Shown piece by piece: positions 1 through 8,760 of a stretch of DNA of 64,000 bases. The stretch comes from Streptomyces sp. yr375 (GTDB lineage Bacteria > Actinomycetota > Actinomycetes > Streptomycetales > Streptomycetaceae): assembly GCF_900110755.1 (NCBI RefSeq), contig NZ_FOFF01000011.1:124001-188000 (forward strand), read 5' to 3'. Positions within the stretch are counted from its first letter, which is position 1. The number at the start of each line of letters is the position of its first letter. Under the pieces are notes generated by a model. The model was not told where the DNA came from and did no database searches. It saw nothing but the letters and a program-made list of their open reading frames with translations. The position numbers and the translations under genes were made by a program.

Positions 1-1
1 G

Positions 2-1021
2 CCGGACCTGACGGTCGTCAACTCCGACAACCTCGCCACGTTCTTCCCCGACGAGAACGAGTTCCTCGACCTGCGGACGCTCGGCGCGGGCACCGTCCGC
101 GACCGGTACCTCGACTGGAAATGGAAGAGCTGCTTCACCCCGTCCGGCCGGATGATCGGCTTCCCCCTCGACGCCGGCCCCACCGCGCTCTACTACCGCG
201 GGGACCTCTTCGCGCGGGCCGGACTGCCCGACGAACCGCAGGAGGTCGCCAAGGCCGTCTCCACCTGGGAGAAGTACCTCGCCGCCGGGCGGACGCTCCG
301 CGCGAAGGCACCCGGCAAGCCCTACCTGGTGAGCAACATCGGCAACGTCTTCCAGCAGATCCTGCTCCAGAGCAGCAAGCAGTTCGTGGACGCCGGCAAC
401 CGCTTCATCGGCGACCAGCCGCACGTCAGACGCGCCTGGGACCTGTCCGTGGAGTTGCTCCGGCAGGGGCTCAGCGCCGGGATCACGGACGGCACGCCCG
501 ACTTCAACGCGGCCATGAGCGGCGGCCGGGTCACCACGATGACCACCGCGGTGTGGGCGATCAACGGCCTGAAGGAGGCCGCGGCGGAGACGTCCGGCGC
601 CTGGCGGCTGACCGGAATGCCGGACGGCCCGGCCAACTACGGCGGGTCGTACGTCACCCTGACCCGCTACTGCCGGGACCCGGAGGGCGCCTTCGCCTTC
701 CTGAAGTGGCTGCTCGGCCCGGAGAACCAGCTCGAGAGCTACCGGGAGATGTCCCTGTTCCCCACCACTCCGGCCGCCTACGCCGACCCAGCGATGCACA
801 CGCCCGACGCCTTCTTCGGCGGCCAGCGGCCCATCGACGTCTTCGGCCCCGCCGCCCGCAGCGCTCCGGTCGTCTACTTCAGCCCCTACGAGGAGACCGC
901 CAACACCCCCTTCTTCCAGGAGCTGACCAACGTGGAAATGCTCGGCAAGAACCCCGACAGAGCCTGGCGGGACGCGGTGGACACCGCCACGACCACGCTG
1001 TCCCGGCTGGGGGTGAGCTGA
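2..1021 (+). CDS. Carbohydrate ABC transporter substrate-binding protein, C-terminal part
   Basis: The reading frame is open from base 2, so the signal peptide and N-terminal lobe lie before the window. About 339 codons are visible. The protein resembles the family-1 (UgpB/MalE-like) extracellular binding proteins: the hinge and C-terminal lobe can be followed through NYGGSYVTL and the FLKWLLGPENQ stretch, which is typical of the region after the ligand pocket. It would be a lipid-anchored sugar receptor outside the membrane. Its stop is one base before the ATG of a MalF-type permease, so the three genes form an operon. No ATPase is encoded alongside; in Streptomyces such importers commonly share the MsiK ATPase encoded elsewhere (known for the group, inferred here). 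The sugar is not predictable. Confidence 0.85.
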   Translation, partial: PDLTVVNSDNLATFFPDENEFLDLRTLGAGTVRDRYLDWKWKSCFTPSGRMIGFPLDAGPTALYYRGDLFARAGLPDEPQEVAKAVSTWEKYLAAGRTLRAKAPGKPYLVSNIGNVFQQILLQSSKQFVDAGNRFIGDQPHVRRAWDLSVELLRQGLSAGITDGTPDFNAAMSGGRVTTMTTAVWAINGLKEAAAETSGAWRLTGMPDGPANYGGSYVTLTRYCRDPEGAFAFLKWLLGPENQLESYREMSLFPTTPAAYADPAMHTPDAFFGGQRPIDVFGPAARSAPVVYFSPYEETANTPFFQELTNVEMLGKNPDRAWRDAVDTATTTLSRLGVS

Positions 1022-1022
1022 C

Positions 1023-2054
1023 ATGGCCACCGTCGCGGGAGCGGCCCGGGTCCCGGCGACCGACCGGGGCGAGAGCGAGAGCGAGGGGGCGAGCGGCGGC
1101 GGGCGGGCGTACGCGGACGGCCCGCGCGGCCGGTGGCGCCGGCATCTCCCGCCGTACCTCGCCATCTCCCCGTTCTACGTGCTGTTCGCCGTCTTCGGCG
1201 CCTTCCCGGTGGTCTTCTCCCTCTATCTGTCCTTCCAGGACTGGGACGGCATCGGCGACATGCGCTTCGTCGGCCTCCGGCAGTACGGCTGGCTGGTCGA
1301 GGACTCGGTGTTCTGGCACTCGGTGCTCAACACCTTCGAGATCTGGTTCCTGTCCACCGTGCCGATGCTGTTCCTGGCCCTGGTGATCGCGTTCCTGCTG
1401 CACTCCCAGGTCCGGTTCACCGGCGCGTACCGGGTCGCGTACTTCGTCCCCAACGTCACCTCGATGGTCGCCATGACCATCGTCTTCGGCTCGGTCTTCG
1501 CCCAGAGCGGGCTGGCCAACTCGGCGCTGCGGGCGCTCGGACTGGACGGCGTCGGCTGGCTGTCCTCCGAGTGGGGCATCAAGTCGGCCCTGTCCATCAT
1601 GATCATCTGGCGGTGGGTCGGCTACAACGCCCTGATCTTCCTGGCGGGCCTCCAGGCCATCCCCACCGAGCACTTCGAGGCCGCCCGCGTCGACGGCGCG
1701 AACAGCGTGCAGACCCTCTTCCGGGTCGTGGTGCCGCAACTGCGGCCGGTGATCCTGTTCGCCGCCGTCACCTCCACCATCAACGGCCTGCAGATCTTCA
1801 CCGAGTCCCAGGTCCTCTTCCAGTCCACCGACGTCGGCACCACGGGCGGACCCGGCCAGGAAGGCATGACCGTCGTGCTCTATCTCTGGCAGAAGGCGTT
1901 CAGGGAGCACCAGTTCGGCTACGGGGCCGCGATGGGCTGGCTCCTCTTCGCGATCATCGCGGTCTTCACCATCGTCAACTGGCGGCTGGTCTCCGGCTCC
2001 GAGAGCGACGACCGCCCCAAGCTGCGCCGGAAGGGGGCCCGCAATGGCCGCTGA
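1023..2054 (+). CDS. Carbohydrate ABC transporter permease, MalF/UgpA type
   Basis: This 343-aa inner-membrane permease of a sugar importer belongs to the binding-protein-dependent transport family. A long charged N-terminal tail (about residues 1-40) precedes about six hydrophobic segments starting near PYLAISPFYVLFAVF. The cytoplasmic EAA loop that contacts the ATPase is visible as EAARVDGAN followed by VVPQLRP. Length is normal for a MalF-like subunit. The ATG lies 2 bp after the stop of the binding-protein gene, and the 3' end overlaps the next permease by 11 bp, so translation is probably coupled. It should pair with the MalG-type permease that follows. Confidence 0.92.
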   Translation: MATVAGAARVPATDRGESESEGASGGGRAYADGPRGRWRRHLPPYLAISPFYVLFAVFGAFPVVFSLYLSFQDWDGIGDMRFVGLRQYGWLVEDSVFWHSVLNTFEIWFLSTVPMLFLALVIAFLLHSQVRFTGAYRVAYFVPNVTSMVAMTIVFGSVFAQSGLANSALRALGLDGVGWLSSEWGIKSALSIMIIWRWVGYNALIFLAGLQAIPTEHFEAARVDGANSVQTLFRVVVPQLRPVILFAAVTSTINGLQIFTESQVLFQSTDVGTTGGPGQEGMTVVLYLWQKAFREHQFGYGAAMGWLLFAIIAVFTIVNWRLVSGSESDDRPKLRRKGARNGR

Positions 2055-2922
2055 CTCCCACGACAGGTCGACCGGCAACGCGGGCCTCGCCATCGGCGCC
2101 GGCAGCAGACTCACCCGGGTCGCGGTCCGGGCGGCGCTGCTGCTCGGCGTGCTGGTCTCGCTCTTCCCGTTCTACTGGCTGGTGGTGATGGCCTCCGGCA
2201 CCACCCAGGACATCTACCGCTACCCGCCCAAGCTGATCCCGGGACCGCATCTCCTGGACAACATGCGGCGGGTGCTCGACACCGTCGACTTCTTCGGCTC
2301 GCTGCTCAACACCGTCCTCGCCGCCGTGTGCGGGACCCTGCTGGTGCTGTTCTTCGACTCGCTGGCCGCGTTCGCCTTCGCGAAGTACACGTTCCCGGCG
2401 AAGAAGTTCCTCTTCGGCGCGCTGCTGATCACGTACATGATTCCCGCGCAGCTCTCCCTGGTCCCGCAGTTCGTCACCATGGCCGAGTTCGGCTGGGCCG
2501 GCTCGCTGAAGGCGCTGGTCATCCCCGGCGCGGCCAACGCCTTCGGCATCTTCTGGATGCGCCAGTACGCCCAGAACTCGCTGCCCGACGAACTCCTGGA
2601 CGCCGGACGGATCGACGGCGCCGGTTTCTTCCGGCTGTACTGGCAGGTCGCGCTGCCGCTGTTCCGGCCGGCCCTCGCGTTCCTCGGCATCTTCACGTTC
2701 ATCGGCATCTGGAACGACTACATCTGGCCCCTGGTCGTCATGGTCGACCCCGACCGGCTCACCCTCCAGGTGGCCCTCGCCAACCTCAACGTCCTCTACA
2801 ACACCGACTACTCCCTCGTGATGGCCGGCGCGCTGATGAGCGTGATCCCGCTGATCGTCGTCTTCCTGATCGGCGCCCGCCACTTCCTGCGGGACCTCGC
2901 CGCGGGCGCGACGAAGATGTGA
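2044..2922 (+). CDS. Carbohydrate ABC transporter permease, MalG/UgpE type
   Basis: This 292-aa second permease subunit is of the MalG class. It has about six membrane segments and an EAA loop (LLDAGRIDGAGFF) in the usual place about 100 residues from the C-terminus. It starts inside the end of the upstream permease gene (11-bp overlap) and is the last gene of the operon, since the next gene is convergent and only 7 bp away. Known for the family: the two permeases form the translocation channel and share one ATPase dimer. No ATPase, glycosidase or regulator is visible on this side, so the substrate cannot be inferred. Confidence 0.92.
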   Translation: MAADSHDRSTGNAGLAIGAGSRLTRVAVRAALLLGVLVSLFPFYWLVVMASGTTQDIYRYPPKLIPGPHLLDNMRRVLDTVDFFGSLLNTVLAAVCGTLLVLFFDSLAAFAFAKYTFPAKKFLFGALLITYMIPAQLSLVPQFVTMAEFGWAGSLKALVIPGAANAFGIFWMRQYAQNSLPDELLDAGRIDGAGFFRLYWQVALPLFRPALAFLGIFTFIGIWNDYIWPLVVMVDPDRLTLQVALANLNVLYNTDYSLVMAGALMSVIPLIVVFLIGARHFLRDLAAGATKM

Positions 2923-2929
2923 CCGGCGG

Positions 2930-3358
2930 TCAGCGGCGCGACGGGACGGCACGCACCGCGGTGAGGACGAGCCAGCCCGCCGCGGCACCGACCGCGTACC
3001 AGAACAGGTCCGGCGGATTGAAGGTGGAACCGAGGACGAGGCGGCCGACGGCGCTGCGCCGGGACAGCTCCGCCGGCACATCGCTGAGCTGAAGGAACTC
3101 GACCGCCCAACTGACGGCCAGCGCGCTCCCGGCGGCCGTCAGGGGCGTCATCCGGGGCGCCACCACGACGACGAGGGAGAGCAGCAGGACGGTGTACAGC
3201 GCGTCCCCGCCGTACTTCGCCACGCTCCCCGCCGCCACCGCCCGCAGCCCCAGCCCCACCCCGACGGTCACCACCGCCGCCCCGGCCGCCACCAGCCGGA
3301 TCCGCGCCGCCGACCGGACCGCGCGGTCATGGACTCGGGGGATCGGGGTGAGAGGCAC
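2930..3358 (-). CDS. DUF2809 family small membrane protein
   Basis: This 142-aa protein has four or so hydrophobic segments. Family hallmarks are the KYGGDALYTVLL stretch (about residues 48-59) and FNPPDLFWYAVGA near the C-terminus, both typical of DUF2809 proteins. Function is unknown for the family. It starts with GTG and is transcribed toward the sugar-transporter operon with a gap of only 7 bp, so there is no room for a conventional terminator between the two. It is divergent from the membrane-protein gene that begins at 3527. Confidence 0.75.
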   Translation of the reverse strand: MPLTPIPRVHDRAVRSAARIRLVAAGAAVVTVGVGLGLRAVAAGSVAKYGGDALYTVLLLSLVVVVAPRMTPLTAAGSALAVSWAVEFLQLSDVPAELSRRSAVGRLVLGSTFNPPDLFWYAVGAAAGWLVLTAVRAVPSRR

Positions 3359-3526
3359 AGGGACATCCTGCCGGACGCCCGGTGATCGTCCTTCCCTTAC
3401 ACAGTACGAGTGAATGAGCCGACTGTTCCGGTCGCGGCCGGTGGCGAGTCTTTACGGTCGGGGAGTGGATCAGGGGGCCGTAGGGGAGGCCCCGCAGGCG
3501 GGGGGACGGTTTGAAGGGCGCACCTG

Positions 3527-4660
3527 ATGGTGGGGTTGGGGAAGTCGCCGGACGTGCTGGAGGTTCGGGCCCGTCGGGCCTGGGGCGCGGTGGGCGTGGC
3601 ATGTCTCGTCGGAGCGGCGCTGGCGTTCGGCGGGCCGTGGGCGGCCGGGGGCACGGCGGTCCGGATCGCGGCCTTCGGGCCGGCCGCCGGCTGCTGGGCG
3701 TTGGCCGCCTCGCTGCTCCTGCGGGCGTGGGGGACGAGCGGCCGGGTGCGCACGCGGCTGCTGCTCCTGGGGACTTCGGCGGCGGCCGGAGGTGTGTACC
3801 GGGGGGTGGCCAACGTCCTGTCGGCCCACCCGCAGGCTTCGGGACGGGACGCGCGCTCGCTGCTCGGCCCGCTGGTGGTCACCGGTGTGACGCTGGCGGT
3901 CGGCCTGGCGATGGCCGGTCTGGTGGTCGCGGCCGACGCCGGCGCGGGCCGGAACGTGGTGCTGCGGCGGGTGCTGGACGGGATCGTCATGTCCGGGGCC
4001 GTGTTCCTGACGGGATGGGTGCTGCTGCGGGGGCCGGTGACCGCTGAGGGCTGGCGGCCGGGGACGGGCATGGTCGGTGTCCTGTGGACCGCGGAAGTCG
4101 TCTTCCTCGGCTTCCTGTTCGCCCTGCGCCGTCTCGTGCGCAGCGACCAGCGAGCCACGCTGTGGGTCGGGATCGGCGGGCTGTCCCTCACGCTGGTCGG
4201 CGACACCCTGCGGCTGTGGACGGCCGGCCCGTACCCCGGCGAGGCCATGTCGTCGTGTCCGCTGGCCGACGCCTGCGACACGGCGGGTCTGCTGGTGGTC
4301 GCCGTCGGCCCTTGGGTGCCCGGCGGGGCCAGCGTCCTGGGCACGGCTCGGCCGGCGTTGCGCTGGGGGACGGAGGGCGCGGCGGCGTTCGTCCCCCTGA
4401 CCGTCTGCACGGTCACGGCGCTGGGATACGTGCTGTCGCCGCCGGCCCGTGACCCGGTGCCGCTGCTGGTCGGCGGGACGGCACTGCTGAGCCTGTGGGC
4501 CCGCCAGACGTTCCTGCCGAGCGCGAGACCCGGAAACGACGGCCCCGACACTCCGAGCGGAACCGGAGCGGGATGTGAGGCGTTCTCGTCGGTGAGCGAG
4601 CCGGGCTGGGCGGACCCGCCCGGCTACCGACGAGAGGGACGGGACCGACGTGGCGAGTGA
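3527..4660 (+). CDS. Multi-pass membrane protein of unknown function
   Basis: This 377-aa protein has about nine hydrophobic segments and short charged loops, for example RRLVRSDQRATLW and LRLWTAGPYPGEAMSSC. The hydrophobic architecture resembles the membrane sensor part that precedes GGDEF/EAL domains in some actinobacterial proteins, but no catalytic domain follows; the last 40 residues are a hydrophilic tail. That resemblance is an impression, not a family assignment. The stop overlaps the GTG start of the following EF-hand gene by 11 bp, which suggests co-translation. ATG at 3527 is preceded by GAAGGG at a suitable distance. Confidence 0.6.
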   Translation: MVGLGKSPDVLEVRARRAWGAVGVACLVGAALAFGGPWAAGGTAVRIAAFGPAAGCWALAASLLLRAWGTSGRVRTRLLLLGTSAAAGGVYRGVANVLSAHPQASGRDARSLLGPLVVTGVTLAVGLAMAGLVVAADAGAGRNVVLRRVLDGIVMSGAVFLTGWVLLRGPVTAEGWRPGTGMVGVLWTAEVVFLGFLFALRRLVRSDQRATLWVGIGGLSLTLVGDTLRLWTAGPYPGEAMSSCPLADACDTAGLLVVAVGPWVPGGASVLGTARPALRWGTEGAAAFVPLTVCTVTALGYVLSPPARDPVPLLVGGTALLSLWARQTFLPSARPGNDGPDTPSGTGAGCEAFSSVSEPGWADPPGYRREGRDRRGE

Positions 4661-4907
4661 CAAGGCGCGGAAGCTGTTCGAGGCGCTCGACCTCGACGAG
4701 AACGGGACCCTGACCCGCGAAGAGGTGATCACCGCCTTGCGGACGAAGGGCCCGTCCCTGGCCGCGTGGGGAGACCTGCCGTTCTGGGGCGTAGGAGACG
4801 CCGACGCCTCCTCCGCGCTCTTCGACGCCGCCGACCAGAACGGCGACTCGATCCTGACCCTGGAGGAGTTCGCGGCGGTGGTGGACCGCCGCTTCGGCTG
4901 GCGCTGA
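4650..4907 (+). CDS. Small EF-hand calcium-binding protein
   Basis: This 85-aa acidic cytoplasmic protein has two EF-hand loops. Loop 1 (residues 14-25, DLDENGTLTREE) is canonical, with acidic or Asn ligands at positions 1, 3 and 5, Gly at 6 and Glu at 12. Loop 2 (residues 62-73, DQNGDSILTLEE) keeps D1, N3, D5 and E12 but has Ser instead of Gly at 6. Small calcium sensors of this kind are known in Streptomyces. The GTG start lies inside the end of the upstream membrane-protein gene, so the two are probably made together and may form a calcium-responsive membrane pair (inference). Confidence 0.85.
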   Translation: MASDKARKLFEALDLDENGTLTREEVITALRTKGPSLAAWGDLPFWGVGDADASSALFDAADQNGDSILTLEEFAAVVDRRFGWR

Positions 4908-4952
4908 GACCCTTCGCGCAGGTCAATGCCCAGCCGGACAGCGATCCGTCGG

Positions 4953-5099
4953 TCAGCGCCGGCCGCGCAGCTTGCCGATCAGCCGCTGGAGCTGACTGCG
5001 ACGCCGGGGGTCGGCGGAGGCGCGGCGGACCTCTTCGATGGCGCGCTGCCCCTGCGGACTCCGGCTGAACTGCTTGAGCTTCTCCAGCATCCCTGGCAT
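4953..5099 (-). CDS. Small basic hypothetical protein (48 aa)
   Basis: This reading frame encodes 48 residues beginning MPGMLEKLKQFSRSPQGQ and ending LIGKLRGRR. It is amphipathic and strongly basic, with a predicted helix-rich layout, and has normal high-GC codon use. A textbook ribosome-binding site (AGGAGG, about 7 bases before the ATG) supports translation. It sits alone between the EF-hand gene and the M20 peptidase gene and is transcribed toward the EF-hand gene. I do not recognise its function; a nucleic-acid or membrane-surface binding role would fit the charge but is speculation. Confidence 0.6.
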   Translation of the reverse strand: MPGMLEKLKQFSRSPQGQRAIEEVRRASADPRRRSQLQRLIGKLRGRR

Positions 5100-5159
5100 G
5101 ACTGCCCTCCTGATCGGTCGACGACGAGGCCGGTACGGAAGGCCTGTGTGCAGTCTCGT

Positions 5160-6329
5160 CTACCCCGACCTCGCCGTATCACCCCTGCCGGGCCACTGCC
5201 GCGTCCGCGCGACGAGCTGAGCCAGCAGACGGGCGCGGGGGAGCATCCGGGCGACGTCGACGTACTCGGAGTCCGCGTGCGCGCCGCTTCCGACGGCCCC
5301 CAGGCCGTCCAGCGTCGGACAGCCCACCGCCGCCGTGTAGTTGCCGTCCGAAGCGCCGCCGACGGCGTTCCCCCGCAGCGGCTCCTGGCCCAGTTCCGCG
5401 GCGATCCGGGCGGCGAGGGCGAACAGCTCGGCGGAGGACTCCGGTTCCAGGGGCGGACGTCGGCCGCCGCCCAGCACCTCCAGCCGGGCCCCCGGCGTCC
5501 GGGCGGTGAGCCCGCGCATGAACGCGTCGACCGAGGCCTGCGCCGCCCGGGTCGGCACGCGCACGTCCACCGACACCCTGGCCAGCGCGGGCACCGTGTT
5601 GAGCGCACTGCCGGCCGACAGCAGCGTGGGCGTGACCGTCGCGCGGCCCAGGACGGGGTGGGCGCCGCCGACCGCGCCCGTCGAGTCCCCGAAGCCGGCG
5701 ATGGACAGCACCTGGTGCGCCGCCTCGACCGCCGCGTTGACCCCCTTGTGCGGCTCCAGACCCGCGTGCGCGGCCCGGCCGTGCACCACCACCTCGTACC
5801 GCGAAGTGCCCTTGCGGGCCGTCTTGAGCGCACCCTCCGCGTCCGCGGACGCCTCCAGCACCAAGGCGGCGACGGCCTCCCGCGCGCACTCCTCGATCAG
5901 TCGCCGAGACGTCGTGGAGCCGACCTCCTCGTCCCCGTTGACCAGGACGCACACCCCCTCCGGGGAGGGCAGCGAGGCCACCGCGTGGAACATCTGCACC
6001 AGCCCCGCCTTCATGTCCAGGACCCCGGGGCCCCGAGCGATCCCGTCGGCCACCGACCAGGGACGGGACTCCAGCGAACCCACGGGCCACACCGTGTCGT
6101 GGTGCCCCAGCAGCAGCACGCGCGGTGTGCCGAAGATCCACCGCAGATGCGTCACGCCGTCGATCACGATCGTCTCCGGTACGGCCCCCAGCAGCCTCGC
6201 GCCGAGCGCGCCGACCACCTCGGCGCTGCGCGCCACCGCCGCGTGATCGGCCGAGAAGGACTCGCAGCGCACGAGTTCCTCCAGGTCGGCCAGCATGGCC
6301 GGCAACGCGAGCACGGCCCCCCGGCTCAC
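5160..6329 (-). CDS. M20 family metallopeptidase (carboxypeptidase G2-like)
   Basis: This 389-aa cytoplasmic dinuclear-zinc amidohydrolase is of the M20 family. Metal-ligand signatures are readable: LLGHHDTVWP (His and Asp), the bridging-Asp region GPGVLDMKAG, and NGDEEVGS with the catalytic-base/ligand Glu pair. The lid or dimerisation domain (about residues 175-285) contains the usual GRAAHAGLEP. The closest resemblance is to glutamate carboxypeptidase and ArgE/DapE relatives, so hydrolysis of an N-acyl amino acid or small peptide is likely. It starts with GTG. It is divergent from a LysR regulator, and a 17-bp perfect palindrome between them is a candidate operator. Confidence 0.85.
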   Translation of the reverse strand: MSRGAVLALPAMLADLEELVRCESFSADHAAVARSAEVVGALGARLLGAVPETIVIDGVTHLRWIFGTPRVLLLGHHDTVWPVGSLESRPWSVADGIARGPGVLDMKAGLVQMFHAVASLPSPEGVCVLVNGDEEVGSTTSRRLIEECAREAVAALVLEASADAEGALKTARKGTSRYEVVVHGRAAHAGLEPHKGVNAAVEAAHQVLSIAGFGDSTGAVGGAHPVLGRATVTPTLLSAGSALNTVPALARVSVDVRVPTRAAQASVDAFMRGLTARTPGARLEVLGGGRRPPLEPESSAELFALAARIAAELGQEPLRGNAVGGASDGNYTAAVGCPTLDGLGAVGSGAHADSEYVDVARMLPRARLLAQLVARTRQWPGRGDTARSG

Positions 6330-6392
6330 CGGCCCCGCCCCGTCCCGACAACCCGACCAACCACCCGTACCGACACCACACTTCCCCCTCGG

Positions 6393-6421
6393 ATCTCATC
6401 GCTCTCATCGATCTCATCGGA
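6393..6421. repeat. Short tandem repeat upstream of the M20 peptidase
   Basis: Three 9-bp copies related to ATCTCATCG lie head to tail, about 65-90 bp upstream of the peptidase start on the minus strand. The position is suitable for a regulator-binding array or simple slippage. Nothing else supports a function. Confidence 0.35.
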
Positions 6422-6481
6422 TCTGACTCCGCCGCGTGAACGACGTTAGGAGGAGCCCTGGCATTCCACCAGCGACTGGAT

Positions 6482-6498
6482 CGCATGGGACCCATGCG
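6482..6498. promoter_or_regulatory. Perfect 17-bp palindrome, candidate LysR operator
   Basis: CGCATGGGACCCATGCG is perfectly palindromic with 8-bp arms around a central A. It lies between the divergent M20 peptidase (start 6329) and LysR gene (start about 6570). LysR regulators classically bind dyads in such divergent regions; this one lacks the exact T-N11-A form, so the assignment is by position and symmetry only. Confidence 0.45.
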
Positions 6499-6569
6499 CC
6501 TGAGGAATGGCTCGGGCAGGATGGACCGCGGTGCTGATGGGCGGAGTACGAGTGCGGGGGTGGGGGAGT

Positions 6570-7472
6570 GTGTTCGAGACAGACGCGCTGCGGCTGTTGG
6601 TGGCCGTGGCCGAGACCGGGTCGTTCACGAGAGCGGCGGGCCGGCTCAACTACACGCAGTCCGCGGTGTCCCGGCGGATCGCCGGGCTGGAACAGCGGGC
6701 GGGCGGGCCGCTGTTCGAACGGCTCCCGAGGGGCGTACGGCTCAACCCCGCCGGCCGTACGCTGCACCGGCACGCCGTGGACGTGCTCGGCCGGTTGGCG
6801 CGGGCGGAGCGGGAGTTGGCCGTGCTGCACGCGGGGCAGGGCGGGCCGCTGCACATGGGCGCGTTCGCGACCGCGAACATCTCGCTGGTGCCGACCGCTC
6901 TGCGGGCCCTCCAGCATGACAGGCCGGACGTCGACGTCGTCGCGGTCGAGGGCTCGACCGGCACGCTGCTGGCGCGCCTCGCGGACGGGGCGCTGGACCT
7001 CGCCGTCGTCAGCGACTACCCGTCCGGTCTGCCCTCGGCCGAGGGAGTCACGACGGCCGTGCTGTGCGAGGACGAGTTGCTCGTCGCCCTCCCGCGCCGG
7101 CACCGCCTGGCCGGGACAGGACCGGTCGACCTGCGCGAACTGCGCGACGAGGCATGGCTGCACAGCGAGTACGGCGACCGTCCCACGATGCTCGCCGACG
7201 CCTGCGCGCGGGCCGGCTTCACCCCCAGGAAGATCATCCGGATCGCGGAGTGGACCGGGAAGTTCGGGTACGCGGCCGCCGGTCTGGGGGTGGCCCTGGT
7301 CCCCTCGCTGGCGTCCCGGGCGGTCCCCGACGAACTCGTCCTGTGCCGCCTCACCGACCCGGCCCTGCGCCGGACCGTCCACGTGGCGCTGCCCGCCGCC
7401 CCGCTGCCGGCGGCACTGAAACTGCGGGACCTGCTGCGCGACGCCGCCCCCGCATCACCACTCCCGTTGTGA
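6570..7472 (+). CDS. LysR family transcriptional regulator
   Basis: This is about 300 aa. The N-terminal winged HTH is seen as LRLLVAVAETGSFTRAAGRL followed by QSAVSRRIAGLE (residues 7-45). A LysR substrate-binding domain follows from about residue 90, with the usual LRELRDEAW segment. I chose GTG at 6570 because it places the HTH at the family's normal distance from the N-terminus and has a GGGGGAG-like site just before it; GTG 6552 or ATG 6507 would add 6 or 21 unlikely residues. It is divergent from the M20 peptidase gene, which is its likely target (inference from LysR practice). Confidence 0.88.
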   Translation: MFETDALRLLVAVAETGSFTRAAGRLNYTQSAVSRRIAGLEQRAGGPLFERLPRGVRLNPAGRTLHRHAVDVLGRLARAERELAVLHAGQGGPLHMGAFATANISLVPTALRALQHDRPDVDVVAVEGSTGTLLARLADGALDLAVVSDYPSGLPSAEGVTTAVLCEDELLVALPRRHRLAGTGPVDLRELRDEAWLHSEYGDRPTMLADACARAGFTPRKIIRIAEWTGKFGYAAAGLGVALVPSLASRAVPDELVLCRLTDPALRRTVHVALPAAPLPAALKLRDLLRDAAPASPLPL

Positions 7473-7482
7473 TCGAGTCACA
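7468..7482. promoter_or_regulatory. Candidate PucR operator, copy 1
   Basis: TGTGATCGAGTCACA has 5-bp inverted ends around a 5-bp centre, directly upstream of the PucR-family gene. It is nearly the same as the 15-bp palindrome at 8756-8770 in front of the acyl-CoA ligase gene. The pair suggests autoregulation plus control of the ligase by one regulator. Confidence 0.5.
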
Positions 7483-7515
7483 GAGACCGGTGGACGGCCG
7501 CTCTAGGCTGTGGCC

Positions 7516-8760
7516 ATGACGCGTCGCCCCTCGCAGATCGCCACCTTGACCGACGTGGCCGAAGTGATCACCAGCCGGGGGCATGCGCTGGCGCAGGCCG
7601 CGCTGGTGGCCATGCGGGCCGAGATCCCGGGCTACGCGGCGATCGCCGACGACACGCTGCTGGACGACGTCGTCACCCACGTACACAAGGGGAACGACGC
7701 GCTCGGACTGGTGCTGGCCGGCGCCCGGCCGGTCGGTGACGAGGACGTGGCGTTCGTCCGCCCGCACGCCGCCCGCCGGGCCCGGCTGGGCGTGTCCCTG
7801 GTCGATTTCATGCACGCGGTGCGCATCGCCCACCGCATGGCGTGGCAGGCGATCGCCGACTGGGCGGCGAGCGGTCCGGGGCGAGGCGACGGCGCACTCG
7901 AAGCGGCCGGTCTGGTCGTGGAGTTCTTCAACCGGGCCAGCACGGTCGCCGCTCAGGCGTATCTGGACGCGGAACAACTCCTCGCCGTGGAGGGCGACCG
8001 GGTACGCCGGGACCTGCTCGAAGACCTGCTGGCGGGCCGCGAGCCCGCACCGGGCCCACGGCTCAGCGCGGCCACGAAGGCCGGGCTCGGCCCCGACACG
8101 CCGTGCGCCGTGGTGACCGCGGTACCCGTGGCCCCGCTCTCCGACGAGTACGGGCTGCGCTCCGCCGCCGCCCTGCTGGCCCGGGCCGTCGGCGATCCGG
8201 CCCGGCTGCTGACCGTCCTGCGGCAGGACGAGATCGTGATCGTGCGCGCCCTGCGCGACACCGCGGGCGAACTGCCGACCGAGCCCGTGAGAGCCGCCCG
8301 CCGCGCCCTCGCCGCCCTGGGAGTACCCCTGGCGATCGGGATCAGCACCCGCCACACCACGGTCGCCGACCTCAAGACGGCCTACCGCGAAGCGGTGACG
8401 CTGATGGGCACCCTGTCACGCAGCGGCGGGGTCGCCGCCCTGTCCGAGCTGAGCGCCCTCGACTATCTGACGCTGCGCGCGGACGAGACCGTCGCCCGCA
8501 TCATCCCCGCCCGGATGCGGGACTTCGTCACCGAGGACGCGTCCGCCGGGGGCTCGCTGATCCGGACCGTGGAGTGCTTCGCGCACCACGACCTGAACGT
8601 GAAGGCCGCGGCCCGGGAACTCGGCGTCCACATCAACACCGCGCACCACCGGCTGGCCCGTGTCGAGGAGCGCACCGGATGCAGTCTGCGCCGGCTCGCC
8701 GACCTCCAGGAGCTGCTGATCGCGATCAGGCTCTTCGCGGGCAGTGGCCCGGCCCTGTGA
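7516..8760 (+). CDS. PucR family transcriptional regulator
   Basis: This is a 414-aa regulator (416 aa if GTG at 7510 is used). An N-terminal helical sensor region (about 1-160) contains LGVSLVDFMHAVRIAHRMAW. A middle GGDEF-like degenerate domain (about 170-300) follows, and a C-terminal PucR-type HTH with TVECFAHHDLNVKAAARELG and HINTAHHRLARVEERTG. Length and order are typical of actinobacterial PucR/CdaR-like activators. It sits directly before an acyl-CoA ligase gene, and matching palindromes lie upstream of both, so the ligase is the probable target. A link to fatty-acid or aromatic-acid catabolism is inferred. Confidence 0.88.
   Translation: MTRRPSQIATLTDVAEVITSRGHALAQAALVAMRAEIPGYAAIADDTLLDDVVTHVHKGNDALGLVLAGARPVGDEDVAFVRPHAARRARLGVSLVDFMHAVRIAHRMAWQAIADWAASGPGRGDGALEAAGLVVEFFNRASTVAAQAYLDAEQLLAVEGDRVRRDLLEDLLAGREPAPGPRLSAATKAGLGPDTPCAVVTAVPVAPLSDEYGLRSAAALLARAVGDPARLLTVLRQDEIVIVRALRDTAGELPTEPVRAARRALAALGVPLAIGISTRHTTVADLKTAYREAVTLMGTLSRSGGVAALSELSALDYLTLRADETVARIIPARMRDFVTEDASAGGSLIRTVECFAHHDLNVKAAARELGVHINTAHHRLARVEERTGCSLRRLADLQELLIAIRLFAGSGPAL

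Noticed and set aside
7468..7482. CRP/Crp-like binding site
   Set aside because: The half-sites match TGTGA/TCACA but spacing is 5 instead of 6, and the sister site flanks the same regulator gene, so a PucR operator is more likely.
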